Assembly (NCBI RefSeq): GCF_008831285.2 | Contig: NC_045140.1 | Coordinates: 24,384,131 to 24,448,130 of the forward strand | Direction of reading: 5' to 3' | Length of the DNA: 64,000 nt | DNA from: Nymphaea colorata | Taxonomy: Eukaryota; Streptophyta; Magnoliopsida; Nymphaeales; Nymphaeaceae | Made by a program: the position numbers and the translations under genes | Notes under the pieces: generated by a model | Seen by the model: the letters and a program-made list of their open reading frames with translations, nothing else | Databases searched by the model: none | Told to the model about the DNA's origin: nothing | Shown here: positions 1 through 12,100 of the stretch, in pieces | How the letters are laid out: each line of letters opens with the position of its first letter | How positions within the stretch are numbered: position 1 is the first letter of the stretch

Positions 1-10
1 AGGTACCTAC

Positions 11-128
11 CCGGGTTTCTGACCGTGCCTTTCACGGTGTATCCCTTTTCCAGGAGCAGCTTCACCAACCAGGAAGCAATGAACCCTCCGGCGCCGGTGA
101 CGCACACCGTCTGGCCGACCACAGGCAT
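11..128 (-). CDS. CCR: Cinnamoyl-CoA reductase, first exon (gene continues off the left edge)
   Basis: The enzyme reduces hydroxycinnamoyl-CoA esters to aldehydes with NADPH, the first committed step of monolignol (lignin) synthesis, in the cytosol. Only exon 1 is present. It encodes 39 codons plus one base, starting [20 protein letters not shown], with the Rossmann dinucleotide-binding motif TGAGGFIA at residues 11-18, and ending in GTVRNP. The ATG at 128 is chosen because the family starts at this point. The exon ends in a phase-1 donor (intron begins GTAGGTACC at position 10). The N-terminal match to CCR is very close, but the related short-chain reductases DFR and CCR-like proteins share the fold, and the diagnostic downstream catalytic motifs are outside the window. 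High confidence in the family; good confidence in bona fide CCR. Confidence 0.85.
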
Positions 129-284
129 CTTTCTCAGAGGACGGTGAACGGCCACACTCGCCTACCCTGAGTGAGCAAAGGAAGATGCAACGCAGAGGCA
201 GTCGACACTAGCGGGTGTGACGAGGATGCGTGGCCTATCCTTTACCGGAGCCCCGCCACCACCAAGAAGTGTGGGTGGCTCCCG

Positions 285-294
285 CTTTTTATAG
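285..294 (-). promoter_or_regulatory. TATA box of the cinnamoyl-CoA reductase gene
   Basis: On the minus strand the sequence reads CTATAAAAAG, a good plant TATA box about 157 bases upstream of the CCR start codon. It implies transcription start near 255-262 and a leader of roughly 130 bases. Upstream, at 385-393, the minus strand carries CCCACCAAC, which resembles the AC elements bound by MYB factors in lignin-pathway promoters. Confidence 0.6.
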
Positions 295-384
295 AGGTTC
301 CCGGCTAACCATGGTTAAGCGGCCGTCAGGTCCGGCGCAGGCGAGGCGGTTGACTGGGGGAGACGGCTGCTGGAGCCCGATGAC

Positions 385-393
385 GTTGGTGGG
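385..393 (-). promoter_or_regulatory. AC-element-like MYB site in the CCR promoter
   Basis: The minus strand reads CCCACCAAC, containing the ACCAAC core of AC-type elements known in phenylpropanoid promoters. It lies about 92 bases upstream of the TATA box. The motif is short and could occur by chance; the supporting fact is its position in a lignin-gene promoter. Confidence 0.35.
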
Positions 394-1607
394 TGAAGTG
401 ACGTGATTGGGTTCCACTGGTGCAATGTCATCCACGGCGGAAATTTCTTCCGTCGTTGATCAAAGGGGCGCAACTGGTGGGGGACGTCGACTCGGGCTCG
501 AATTGGCTATTTTTATTTGCTTGCATTCGGAACGGACAGGAACAATATATACAGATTAAAAGATGAGATCTGAGAGATTTTGAGTCTCGAAAACTTTTCT
601 CCTTTTCCTTGGATTTTATGCTAAGGGATCCGAAACAGTAACATCAGAAAACAAAAGCACAAAGACTTGTTTGGAGTTTAATCACCACAGAGTGAATGAC
701 ACGGTTCGAATCCCATGAGCGGCAAACGAAGGCGGAGGTCTTGAGTTTGGAGCTCTTTGCCGCCTGCGATGGCTAAGAAAGTCCTTTTGATATGAATTGT
801 AAATGACATAGGAGTTTATCAAACACCAGCTTATGCAGAGGCTTCAAACCCAGGTGATGGAGTTGGATCAATTAAATATGTAAGAAATTGAACTCGGGTC
901 AAATTTGTACTGCCCAAAACCTTTTACACAAGACCCTAACTATTTATGAAGAAATCTCATGATTTGTGCACAGTGCTGTGGCATTTTTCTTACCAAACAA
1001 CGCGTTGTGTATGGAAATCTCACAAACTTTTCTGAAAAAAGTGAATCACTGTGCTTTGTAATGGAGGGGAGGCGGCACATTAACCCATTGGGAAAGCATT
1101 TTCTTGTACAATCACATGTTTTCTATAAAAATAGACTCTAAAGGCACCCAAGGTCTCGAGCTGCTTGGAGAGTTAGGTGGACCCAATGAATAGTATTCAC
1201 GAGAATCAAATCAACAATAATTTATTTAAGTATTTAAACCTCTATTCTATTAAAAAAATTATTAAAATTAATCATAGAGAGGGGCGTTAATATCACGTGC
1301 CGCACCTAGGGGAAAAAAGCAAGGGATGTGTTCATAAAAACCGGGACACGTGGTGCAATTGGGGCCGCTCCAAATAACCAAATATAAGCACTGTGACCCG
1401 ATCCATTAATGCTGTCGTCGAAGAGGGCTTTATGTTTTTCTTGGGCTGTTAGGTTGCTGATAGTGATGGCCCCTCTCTCTCTCTCTCCCTCTCCCTCAAT
1501 TTCTCACCTAACAAAAGAAAAGAATGCAAAAGACAACGTCCGACGGATCCATCGTGTTTGAGAGAAAATGAAAGTTTCACCAAAGCCCACTTCACTTTAG
1601 TGATATA

Positions 1608-1652
1608 TATATATATGTGTATATAGAGAGAGAGAGAGAGAGAGTGTGTGAA
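1608..1652. repeat. TA / GA / GT compound microsatellite
   Basis: A TA-rich run passes into about nine GA dinucleotides and then a short GT run. No gene is adjacent. Confidence 0.8.
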
Positions 1653-4282
1653 GTTGTCATTTAAAGTGATTATAATAGTAAATATTGATTTAATTGAAAT
1701 GTTACTTGCTTTACTGAAACAAATGGTTTTGAAAATTTAAAAAAAAAATTGTTGGCACAGGTCTTAAAATTTGGTGGTCGTTCAAAGATCTTCCTTTTGA
1801 TAAAATGTCTTGTGCTTGAGGTGTGAAAATTAAATCTGGTCTCCTTTTTTCAACGTTTCCAATTTGTTATTAGTTAAAACTTTGAATGACGGTAGAAGAG
1901 GAAGACCAATTCCTCTTCCCCAAACAGTTGGGGGTGAAAGGGGGCGCCCGTTTTCTTCAACTTCTTGGTTATCTCCTGTAAAATTTCATTTACTAGAAAA
2001 ACATTGCCCAATGATTTCTTCTTAGTGTCCTTTTTATATGTAAAATGTCGCCTTCCAGTAATAGCTACAGCTCTTATTCTTAAAAAAATATTGGTGAAGA
2101 GAAAAAAAAAAAAAGAGTTTTTTTGTCAAGTGTTGAAGGCAAGGGGGAACAATGGGGGCCTAGTAGATAGTTTAAATACAGTTAAACCATATAATTTTTT
2201 TTATTTACTTGTAAAATCGTACAATTTTTAAAATTCTCCTACAGGTTAGTCGTCAATAAGTTGGAAAAAAATTGACCTGATGGGAGAAAAAAAAATATAA
2301 AAACAAGGCTTTCAATCCCCCTAGGTCAATCCAATTTTATTAAATTATTGATTGAACCCATGCCCTGTTTAGTCCACGTCAATAGTAAAAACTATTTTCA
2401 GCCTAAAATCTTCACCATTTATCTTTTAAGGTTTTGACTTGTTTTCGAGTCGAGTAAACATATGGTACATCTTTCAAATTAGGTGTTGCATTTGATCACA
2501 AAAAGTGAAAATTGAACATCGAACCCATTGAGTGTGAACTATCTTGCTCGCAATTTCTCCCAAGTAAACACTAAAAAAGAAAAGGTAAAATTGAGAGGAT
2601 TTGTATACAAATTGAAGGACAAATTGGTGGACGACTTCATCTTCCAAATTGAAGGACAAATTAGTGGTTGGATGATTAATAAATTATTACTAATCACAGG
2701 ACAAAAAAGAACAAGAAAGTACAAATCCATTCAATGTTTTGGCTTGTGGAGTATTGTCGGGTCAGTCGTTGGCAAAAAGATAAAAGTCCGATTGATATCA
2801 CATTATACAGTTTAGTTTCCATGAAAATAACAATAATATATTAAATTTGCTACATAACGGCAAAATAAATCGATCAATTAAAGAAAAGACATTTGTGTAT
2901 GCTAGAGAGAGAGAGTGAGTGAGAGAGAAAATGTTTATGAAGAAGATAACAAACATCAAATAAACATGAAAATCTAATGGTCATTAGAAACACAAGAAAC
3001 CAAATCGAGCGTGTCTTAGTCATTTTCATACATTAACTAACATTCATTTTAAATAACCCAAGTTAATGATCATTAATGATAACGTTAGCTGCATTTTAAC
3101 ATTAACCTTAGAACTTTAGGAGCATTCGGATTTGAACATTTTCCTATGATTAAGTACTAAACCACTTCTCTAAAGAAATTAAGTGTCATTTTAGTATTTA
3201 TCTTTCAGCAGCTCTTTTCACATGGAAGTCCAAATAATGCTAGGTAATTGTCATGCTTTTGATTACATATTACATAAAAATAACTTACATCGAAAAATTG
3301 AAATTTTGAAACTATAATTCAGTTCCTACATCGAAAAATTTCTGACTGGGTTTTACACCGCTTTCAGCTCAAGTGCGGTTTCCTCGAAACTCAAATGATT
3401 AAAAAGAGTATTATTTATTTTAGCAATTAGAATTTAATATGAGTTAAAGGCATAATAGCAAAGGTCCTCGTATGGTAGTACTAAGAAAATAAAGATAGGC
3501 AAAATATGTCTGGTCCCAATTGAAAATAACATTTTCTTAGTCTATATGACATAAATGATTTATAGACGTGCGGTTGGCTATCCTCCTACCAAAGAAACAC
3601 AAAGTCTAAGGTATTAAATATCTTTGAACATGTAACCGGTAGGCAGCCAGGCTCCGTTTTGAATTCATGAAACGGCAATTTTTTATCCTGCAAAAGGGAG
3701 ATAGTAATTTACACTTCCACGAAGCATCAAAAGCATACCATTCAGAGATGGAGGAAGGGTGAAAGCTTTTGCTCTTTTGTTGAAGAGTAGGATGAAATAC
3801 TCCTTTTACTCAACCAACTAAAGCATTTAATTGATTTATAATTCATCTAACTTCGAAACCCTTCTTTCAATGTTTTCACCTCTCAATTTCCTTTTCTTAA
3901 GCAGAAAAAGAAGATTATCTGTTATTGGTTTGTTTCTTTTCATTTTGTAAAACCTGAACAGCTTGTCTTTAAGCCTATCTCCTGTGGGTACTCATCGCCT
4001 TTGACGGGTTTACTTCACAAGGATCAGATGATTCAGATCTATTGAGTTTCCATTGAACAAGAAGTGGGAGAAGAGAAAAAGAGAAACACATTTGGATTGT
4101 TATGTGGAAACCTGTGTGGATTTATGTTGAGAAGATAAATGAAATATGAACGGAACCTCAAGAAGGATGTCATCAACTGGGGTGCCAATTTATGTGATGA
4201 ACAATGATTCGCCAAATTAGTATTAGTGGGTGCTACAGCATCGTCACCGTCCCTCAAAATTCTCCCGATAACATGTCGCAGT

Positions 4283-4470
4283 CAGGGGCGGGGGGAAGGG
4301 TGGCCGACCGGGGCTTTGGCCTCCTCTCAATAAAAAAAAATTAAAAAGTACATGTAAATTTTTTTAAAAATCATTTATTCTATATAAAAGTCATTTCGGC
4401 GTTTGGTAAAATTTTGAAACTATAATTTGATGTCCTGTATGAAAAATTTCTAACTCCACCCTCAATAGCA
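4283..4470 (+). repeat. Dispersed short repeat with GC-rich head and AT-rich body
   Basis: The stretch begins GGGGCGGGGGGAAGGGTGG, passes through an A/T-rich body and ends near AAATTTCTAACTCCACCC. Its 3' part (4406-4452) matches 3296-3345, and the same plan occurs inverted at 8355-8515 and direct at 23170-23350. This points to one multicopy family of about 170-190 bp. No coding capacity is visible and I cannot assign it to a transposon class. Confidence 0.45.
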
Positions 4471-4644
4471 ATTAAAAAAATGAAATTAAGTTCAAGTTGT
4501 TGGACTGGACAATATGGACTAGACTATTTTGTCTTTTTTGGTGCACAAACTGTAAAGCAAAAACAAAGGTGCCCACTTGATTGGAATATCGTTTTCTTTG
4601 AGTACGGCGGCTCCATGCCATGATAAGATTTAGCTTAGAATTCA

Positions 4645-5096
4645 ATGGAGTGTTTGATTGCCTCAAATTCTGTGTTTGAGTGCCCAATTTATCAAAGCGC
4701 CTACCTTCAATTTATAATTTTAACCAACCGAGAATTTAAGATCGCTATTGATCCATTGATTTCAAAGTTGAAGGTTTTTCTTGTGTGTTTCAAATACAAA
4801 ATTGCTGATTCTGAAGTCTTAGATCACATGGGATATTGCAAACCCAACCGATGGTTTAGATCTATCTTTGAAGGAGTGTTTGATGGCATCGGATTTGACA
4901 TCCTTGGGATTTAAAAGCCATGAATTTAAGATCAGATCTTCCTCCCTCTGTCAGGCATTTTTTCAATGCAAAGAAATAAAATAAGATTCTCAAGTCATGG
5001 ACCTTTACCATGAATCCTTTATTACATTAGTAAAAACATGTCATGTCATGTCTATATCATGGATTTCAAATCTAAAATAATCAAACGCCCTCTCAA
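4645..5096. mobile_element. MITE-like inverted-repeat element (class uncertain)
   Basis: The left end reads GGAGTGTTTGATTGCCTCAA and the right end is the inverse of AGGGCGTTTGATTATTTTAG, so the ends form imperfect inverted repeats of about 12-20 bases around the shared core GTTTGATT. The interior is AT-rich and non-coding. A related fragment ends near 7882 with AACCAAACGCTCC and shares the phrase CCATGAATTTAAGAT with this copy. I could not define a target-site duplication, so the superfamily is open. Confidence 0.35.
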
Positions 5097-5751
5097 CGTT
5101 TGTTTGTGTCTTGTTTTTAAAATCAGACCTTGGATGCTAGTATTGTAAGACCTGACGTTTATGTATAATCTGGTGCACTCACTCTGGTTCCTATAATTGA
5201 AGATTATTATTGGCTTCCTTCACATAAATGTGGCCCCGGACATAAATTTCTAATTGCGCCACTTGTTTGGCCATATAAACCCGACACTTCGATTATCCAG
5301 ATTACAGTCTTTCTTTATTGGCACACGAAAATTTCATCATATTCTTTTGTTATCTAAATCCGATTTGAACAGTAAAATATTCATTAATTTATCTCCTTGT
5401 TTCCATTAGAATCACGTGACAACCAACCTACACGTAAAACAAAAATGGATTCTCCTTTGAAATGCCTACCATGAAACTTTCTTCAAATTTGAATTTCAGA
5501 GCGAGCTCACAGAATGGTGCCATTGACCACATATCATATGCAAACACACGAATCAATCTCACGTCGCCAAGTTAGACTGGATGTGCACACAATAACATTC
5601 TTTCTTAGGAGAATGTGAAATTGTTCATAGAAAACGGCGGACTGGATTTTGTAAGTAATCTTTCAGGCAACCTCAAGTTTTCACGAGTTGAGATGTCTTT
5701 CTTTTTTCCGAGGAAATCGCACTTGGGTTGAAAGATTTTGCCAAGAACGAT

Positions 5752-5819
5752 AACGATACAGAGAAGATTAGCATGGTCGCGAAGATTAGCATGGCCGCTG
5801 GGCAAGGAAAACACATACC
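5752..5819 (+). pseudogene. U6 snRNA pseudogene with internal duplication
   Basis: Bases 5752-5776 match the conserved U6 core, including ACAGAGAAGATTAGCATGG. U6 is the catalytic spliceosomal RNA, and this segment normally contains the ACAGAGA box that pairs with the 5' splice site. Here GAAGATTAGCATGG occurs again at 5781-5794, so about 18 bases were duplicated. After the second copy the sequence resembles the next part of U6 (CCGCTGGGCAAGG, where U6 has CCCCTGCGCAAGG) and then diverges. The 5' stem-loop, the 3' end with its T-run, and the plant upstream sequence element and TATA box are all missing. It is therefore a truncated, non-functional copy. Confidence 0.7.
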
Positions 5820-8354
5820 TGGTATTATAAAACCAAGATAATCGAACCATTGCCTCGCGTCTTATTCGCCGCCAGCCCAACAAGCTATGCCAAACCTCTT
5901 GGAGTCACGTTTTTCTAAAACATATGAGTGGGGAATGGGCAATTACATATATGTGAATAAGCTTGCTCTTCAAGTTTCATCATCCGATGAATTTCTTTTT
6001 TTTTTTTAAAGTTGGCTGCAAATATTGGAAGTTAGCTAGCTAGCTATCTTTGACACTACATTAGATTACGTATATGCAGAAAAAAGAAAGTTACGTCATG
6101 GATTAATTAATCAGTATAATGGTTTTGAAATACTTTATTAGGAAGAAAAGAGTTCTGTTTTCAATGTATAAACATGTGAGCGAGCCAGTCTAATTGAACT
6201 GGTGGGTCGCAATGTTTTGCTTACAAATGTCTTTGTATTCTCTAATTTTCTTACTCCAACTGATGTTGTCAAAAAATGCGTAAGAGATAGGTATGCATTG
6301 TTTGTAGTCAAGTACACGAAAAGAAAAATTAACAAAAGAAAAAAAAAGCTCGCTATCTTTCCACCACACACTTACCAGGACACATTTCATCTGCTTACAC
6401 AAGAATCATCAACAGTCAAATTGTGGTTGAGAAAAAAATACACGGCTCCCCGGCATATATATATATATATTGGTAGGTACGAGACTCTTAAAGAGTGAGA
6501 CCAATAAGCAATCATCTTGGTCAAGATGGATGGATGGGTCAAGATGGATGACTCCTCAATATTTTAATTATATAGTATTAATTAACATTTTTTGCTTGAT
6601 TTTTTTCAATTATCTATTGTGAAAAAATGAATAGCCAAAATGATTTTTTATCTATCTCAAAGGAAAAGGAGTTTGAATGAGGAAAGGGGTGGAGAATAGA
6701 AGATACAAGACCAGTTCACTTAACCTACAACGGCACCGGCGGTCCGGCACCCCTCAACCCAAAGCAACGTCTTCCATGTCAGCAGAACGTAGCACTTTTG
6801 GGAATCAAAGAGAAAACTCTGTCATAACGTGCCACCGTGCCGACTTGGTTACACTACACATCAAAAGAGACGGGCTGAGCTCCGCTCTCGAAGTTTGAGT
6901 GCAGAAATAAACTTGTTTATGCTAAAGTAACGTCTGAAAAGTGTGGTTTCTTTTTCTGAAAGTTGTGCCATAAATAAACTAAAGCAGAAGGAAATGACTA
7001 AATAATTGTGCCATTAGTGAACAAAAGTAAATAATTGAAACAGCAAACTGATGCATTTTTTCTGTAGCAGATAACTTTCTAACTAAAGGTTGAAGGGCGC
7101 TTTCAAAAAGCTAATGAACTTGAACCATATAATCACCGGTGCATCGGAGATGAGCAGAAAGCAACCGACCTGTGTAATTCCTTCATCGCATAAATAGGCA
7201 TGTATTTTAGCTGAACATTTCAAAAATTTCAAACTGCCCCTCTCTATTCATATTGTCTTTCTTTATCCTTTTTTATGGTTTTTTTTTATTTGCAACCAAT
7301 TTTTTTTCCAAGAGTGAAGTTTTCATGTTGTCAATATGTTTTCCTATACGGATTCATAGTCACAAAAAGTCTATTTTTTCCAAACAAAAAAAAAACACGT
7401 TAAAAACATAAGAAAAAAATGACAGAAGGTTGTGTTTTTTAAGAAGACGCCAGAATAGAATGCATTTTTCCTCATTATTTTAACGTTCTTTACACGTTTT
7501 TTTAACATTTTGATTGTTACATTTTTATTTTTCGTATTTATAGTTGTTTTAAATTTGCCAAGAAACTAACGTTGACGTTAATTCGAAAGGAAGTGTTGTT
7601 AGCATCATTGTCTGATAAACACTCACCTTGCATCCATATTCTTAGAAAATTGTAAATTTGAGAACCATGAATTTAAGATATGTGAGTTTCTAACCCCAGG
7701 AGAGGTCTGACTTCAACTATAGGAATGATTATGTAACCTTGTTGTACTCTATGTATTTTCAAAATATAGGATTTAAAATACCTGTTGAGGATCATAGATC
7801 AGAGTTTCTGAAATCCAAGATCCCGATATCTCAAAACCCCTTGAATATGAGATCGAAGATATCAAGATAACCAAACGCTCCATAAGATTCTACGAAGAGA
7901 AAGAAAGAGACCTTTTGTTTTTTCCTCCTTTTCCAGTTCCACGCTAGTTATTGTCAACAATATTTTAGCCGCGTTAATTGAATGCCGACATCTGAAAGCA
8001 GTTTGGACTCTGGAGGTGTGTCCCAAAGGCCTGATTAACAGAAATGGAAAACAACAAGGCTGCGGCTAAATTTTCAGATCAGCTGCTGTAGGTGTTCAAA
8101 TCGATTAATAATATAGTCCTGTTTTTTTGGCTTGTTTCTATGCAACTTTTGGCATTGGGCTTTAAGTACTCGCAAAAGCACAAACGTCGAAGTCGAACGG
8201 CCCATCCCAGCGCTACATTTGTGACAATTAACTTCTTCTTTTCCTCTAAGCGATTAGTTTGGCATTTGACCGAAAAAATCTGGTTCCGACCCTCGATTCT
8301 CGCCAATAGTTTCCTCTACTGAAAGTTATAGTAGTACATAAATAGCTCAACCAT

Positions 8355-8515
8355 AGCCGAGCCAGAAATTTTGGCTGAAGAGGTCACTGATCCAATAACT
8401 TTTAAAGACACTTATATATATAAATAGTCAAATATATCAAATTATTTAATGAAAAAATAAATAAACTATGTGAGGCTGGCGTCAGCCCCCACCAGCCACC
8501 ATGTGGCTCCGTGCA
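8355..8515 (-). repeat. Dispersed short repeat, inverted copy
   Basis: On the minus strand it reads GGAGCCACATGGTGGCTGGT, then an A/T-rich body, ending in AAATTTCTGGCTCGGC. It aligns in plan and in part in sequence with 23170-23350 and 4283-4470. Non-coding. Confidence 0.4.
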
Positions 8516-9126
8516 TCAAAAGGGCCGGGAAGATTAGTTAGACTAATCAAAATTTTCTGCCAATAGATTAGATGCTGTTTTTCTTCGTGCTGTAAAGTGG
8601 AAATTTGACGAATTAAAGTTCTCTGCCAATAGATAGGCATTCCATCTCCCTCCAATACTTGCCAGTGAGCGTGTACATTTTGGCTTCTACTTTCTCATGG
8701 CTGGGGCCGCTACACATGAAAGTTCTCATTGTCCAGTATAAGGTCACAATTATTAGAAACATGACCAAATTAATCCCTGAAACAAGTCATGATGCAGTAA
8801 GCTACTGTAATATGACGTCAAGAAATCAAATTTAGTTAGACCAAAGACGCATGTTTGTCTTGCCGGGGCCGCTAAACTTAGAAGTTGAGTGCCCTACCAA
8901 GACAAAGTCCAAGTACTGGAATCAAACAACAGATAACAGCCTTTTAATGCAAGAACTTCTTCCCAGTAACTCTAGCATCTTTTAGTAACACTACATTTCC
9001 TGGTAATGAAGATAAAGTTCCTCAGCTAAACAATGATTTCCTACGATGTCTTGGCCTATGCAAAAAGTGAGTCATAAAGATCTCGAGGACCAGATTTGGA
9101 CAGTTACCACAAGGTATTATACATTA

Positions 9127-12100
9127 TTAGGACGATGATTTGTCGCCTCCTGAAATTGGAAGATAGACCCCTTCTGCTGCCAACCAGACATTATCTGCAC
9201 GCTTCTCTCGAACTCCACAAACCTGGAAGACAACAGCGGTGGTGATCAACTCCCATTGAAGATGTGGAAGAACCAACAAAATTAATTTGTTAGCACAAAA
9301 TAATGCCTCCATACCTCTTGCTGACCACCAGCTATACGGCTGTACTTTTTATCATGACTATGAAGATACCCCCCAGTGTCAAGGTGCTTAAGCCTTATTC
9401 TCTGATCTTGCCTCCAAGTCTTTCCATTCCCCTCAATCTCAAGCCTAAGAAAGGAACAAAAGTAACATCGGTTAGACAGACACATGCAGATACACACACA
9501 CACAAAAGATAGACAGACAGAGAGAGAAAGAGAGAAAGAGAGAGAGAGAGACCTCCAGAAATCTCCAGTGTCTGATTCTGAATCGCTGCCAAAGCAACTC
9601 ACCTTCACACAACAGGTACAGTTGTAGTTCAATAACGAGATATGACACGAGTGAGAAAATAACAGATTTCAAGGAACAAGGTTCCATATACAGAAGGGAA
9701 TGCTCACAGCAGACGACCAAATAAAATATTTTTCCATTTTGCACCCTAAAATATTTCCTTAAAGAGTTAAAAACACCAAAGTTTTGTTCCATATTTCCAA
9801 AAGTTAGCTCCTATAGAATTTAAATTTCCATTTTATCAACATGTTTCATCTTTGACTTTATCTTTCCTAATTTAAGTAGATAGTTTAACCAATCTTATCA
9901 ATATCGTACAATACGCGTGTATCGTAATCTTGTACGCGTGTGTGTCGTAATCGTATTGCTTGTATCATACGATATGGGCGATACACCTCTACATTGTACG
10001 ATACGGAGAAAAACACAAAAGAGGGTCCGTCATGCCCTTTTTTGCATTATGTTTTAAAGTTTAAACACTCTCATCTCTCGCTCCCTCTCTCTCTCTTCTT
10101 GTTTCTAAAAACTCCAAGAGACATGGGAGGGAGAGGTTTTGTCCATTTTCATCAAAAATCATTGAAGATTCATCGATTTGAGAGAGCCTACTAGTTGGTG
10201 AAGAAGCTTTCTCATAATGGGAATGGTGGGAAGCTTGGAAAAAGAGGGTCTTTTGGTTTCTAACACCAAGAAGGTAAAAAATTACTCATTTTCGTCGTTG
10301 AATCATTCATTTCTCTTATTCCCTACAGTTAATCGTAGGTTTTTACTTGTTTTATAAAATTCTATAAATTTTCAAGCTTAAAATTGTGATGGATGCTTAT
10401 TATGTTATTTTGAATCTCTAATTTCTTATTTTTGAAGTGATATACATGAATATTCCTCATGAATGATGATTTTTTTTATATTGAATACATTTTTCTTGAT
10501 TTTTTCTGATTGTTTGTTTATTATCCGATTCTTTTTCGGATTTTTTATGATTTTTCTCTATTTTTTCTGATTTTTAATAATTTTTTAAATTAAAAAATTA
10601 AATTTATAATACGCTACACTACGTTTGTGATACATTACAATCCGGGGTATAGGTCGGCCCAGCTACACCTTTTACAACATTGGGTTAAACATTGTAACAA
10701 CTTTGTTCAATTTTATAATCTAGACTTGCTGATGCTCCAGTATGCTTACTGCACCACATTAGAACTGTTTGAAGAAAAAGGGGCCCACCATGAATGGCAG
10801 TTTGCCGCCACGAATTGAAAACCTGGTAAGAGAACTACATTACAAGACCATGAACAGAACTAGATTAAAAATCTCAATCAGATTTTGACCAGAGTCAGAA
10901 CTACTCCTGAAAATCAGATCCAATGTTGAGTCATACCAGGCCACATCCACAGTTAACCCTTTTGAATCTTAAACAGTTTTATGGCCTTTGTTAATTTTGC
11001 ATTAGTACAACAAGATGTTTATATTAGTGTCAAGAGGTCTACAGAGGAAAAGCTTAAAACATGACAAAGTTAAAACACTTGGAATGTTTCCCCCTTTTTC
11101 CCTTATGTAAAGGCAAGTAGTTGGGGTAAAACACAACAAAACAAGGTAATGTATCAGTCATAAGGTATAACACATTTTAACAACCTTGATATCAGAAAAT
11201 TATAACTCAAAAATAAAAAAATATAGATAAGCATCACAATGAAGATTTTCAGTTCATTGGTAATATAATAGGTTCCACATAATTTTTCTTTGGTTTTCTC
11301 ATTGATTTTAACAGTAGATCATAGATTCCACATGATTTTTCTTGGGTTTTCTCAATGATTTAATATTTGATTTGTTTCTCACCTCAAGATTGCCAGATAT
11401 AGGGGATGCATGCAAATGACTGTGAAGCCATTTTCGGGTTCTCATGTGCAGTAAACGGATAATAGCCCCACTATTGATAACATCCCCTTGCTTTGCCGAT
11501 GTACCAGGCTGAGGTCTTACAATCTGCAGAATTATAACATTGATTTAGAAGAGGAATCAAAATTGAACAAAGAATGGATGGCATGTACTTATTCATGACA
11601 ATCACATGATCAACAGCAATCCAGCAAAAAAGACAATAAAAAGCCAATAGAGTTCCAAATGATTTAAACTCCACGGGCAACTACTATTTTGCAATAAGAG
11701 AATAAGCACTCCGGAAATTTGTTTCTACTATACACGAGAGAACTTGACAAATCAGTTAGCCTCGAATATAACATTCTAAATAACTACCAATAGGCACTGC
11801 AAATAAACAACAAAAAAATACCTCCACTTTATAGACAAAACGCTGATAAGCAATCATGACAAGTAGTAACAGAATTATTTTCAGAAAAGGCAGTATTTAA
11901 TTTGAAAAGATACTATATGAGATATCATCAAACCTGAAAGAACAAAAAATAAAGCACATAGTTGAAGTTGTCAGTGCACCCTTGTAACATACATTAAATT
12001 TATGACAATTCCCTCACTTTTATGATTTCAGCCAACTAAAATCTATCGTGAACAGCAAGAGCATGAATATACAGATAAATATGGACCATCCAGTTGACCA

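Larger units (their letters stand above)
600..9126. other. Gene-poor intergenic region between CCR and SDF2
   Basis: I found no convincing protein gene in these 8.5 kb. Open frames are short, AT-biased, and many start with TTG or GTG. The recognisable contents are a U6 snRNA pseudogene near 5.75 kb, short dispersed repeats near 3.3, 4.3 and 8.4 kb, a MITE-like inverted-repeat stretch at 4.6-5.1 kb with a related fragment at 7.66-7.88 kb, and simple repeats such as the GA tract near 1.63 kb and the TA tract near 6.46 kb. Confidence 0.6.

Noticed and set aside
700-725. GGTTCGAATCCC resembling a tRNA B box
   Set aside because: No A box at the right distance and no cloverleaf could be drawn from the surrounding sequence.
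5605-5883. 92-codon minus-strand open frame
   Set aside because: It runs antisense across the U6 pseudogene and has no protein-family features.
9282-9632. Single 116-codon minus-strand open frame covering two SDF2 exons
   Set aside because: It reads through the 108-base CT-rich intron 4; splicing restores the conserved SDF2 sequence in phase.
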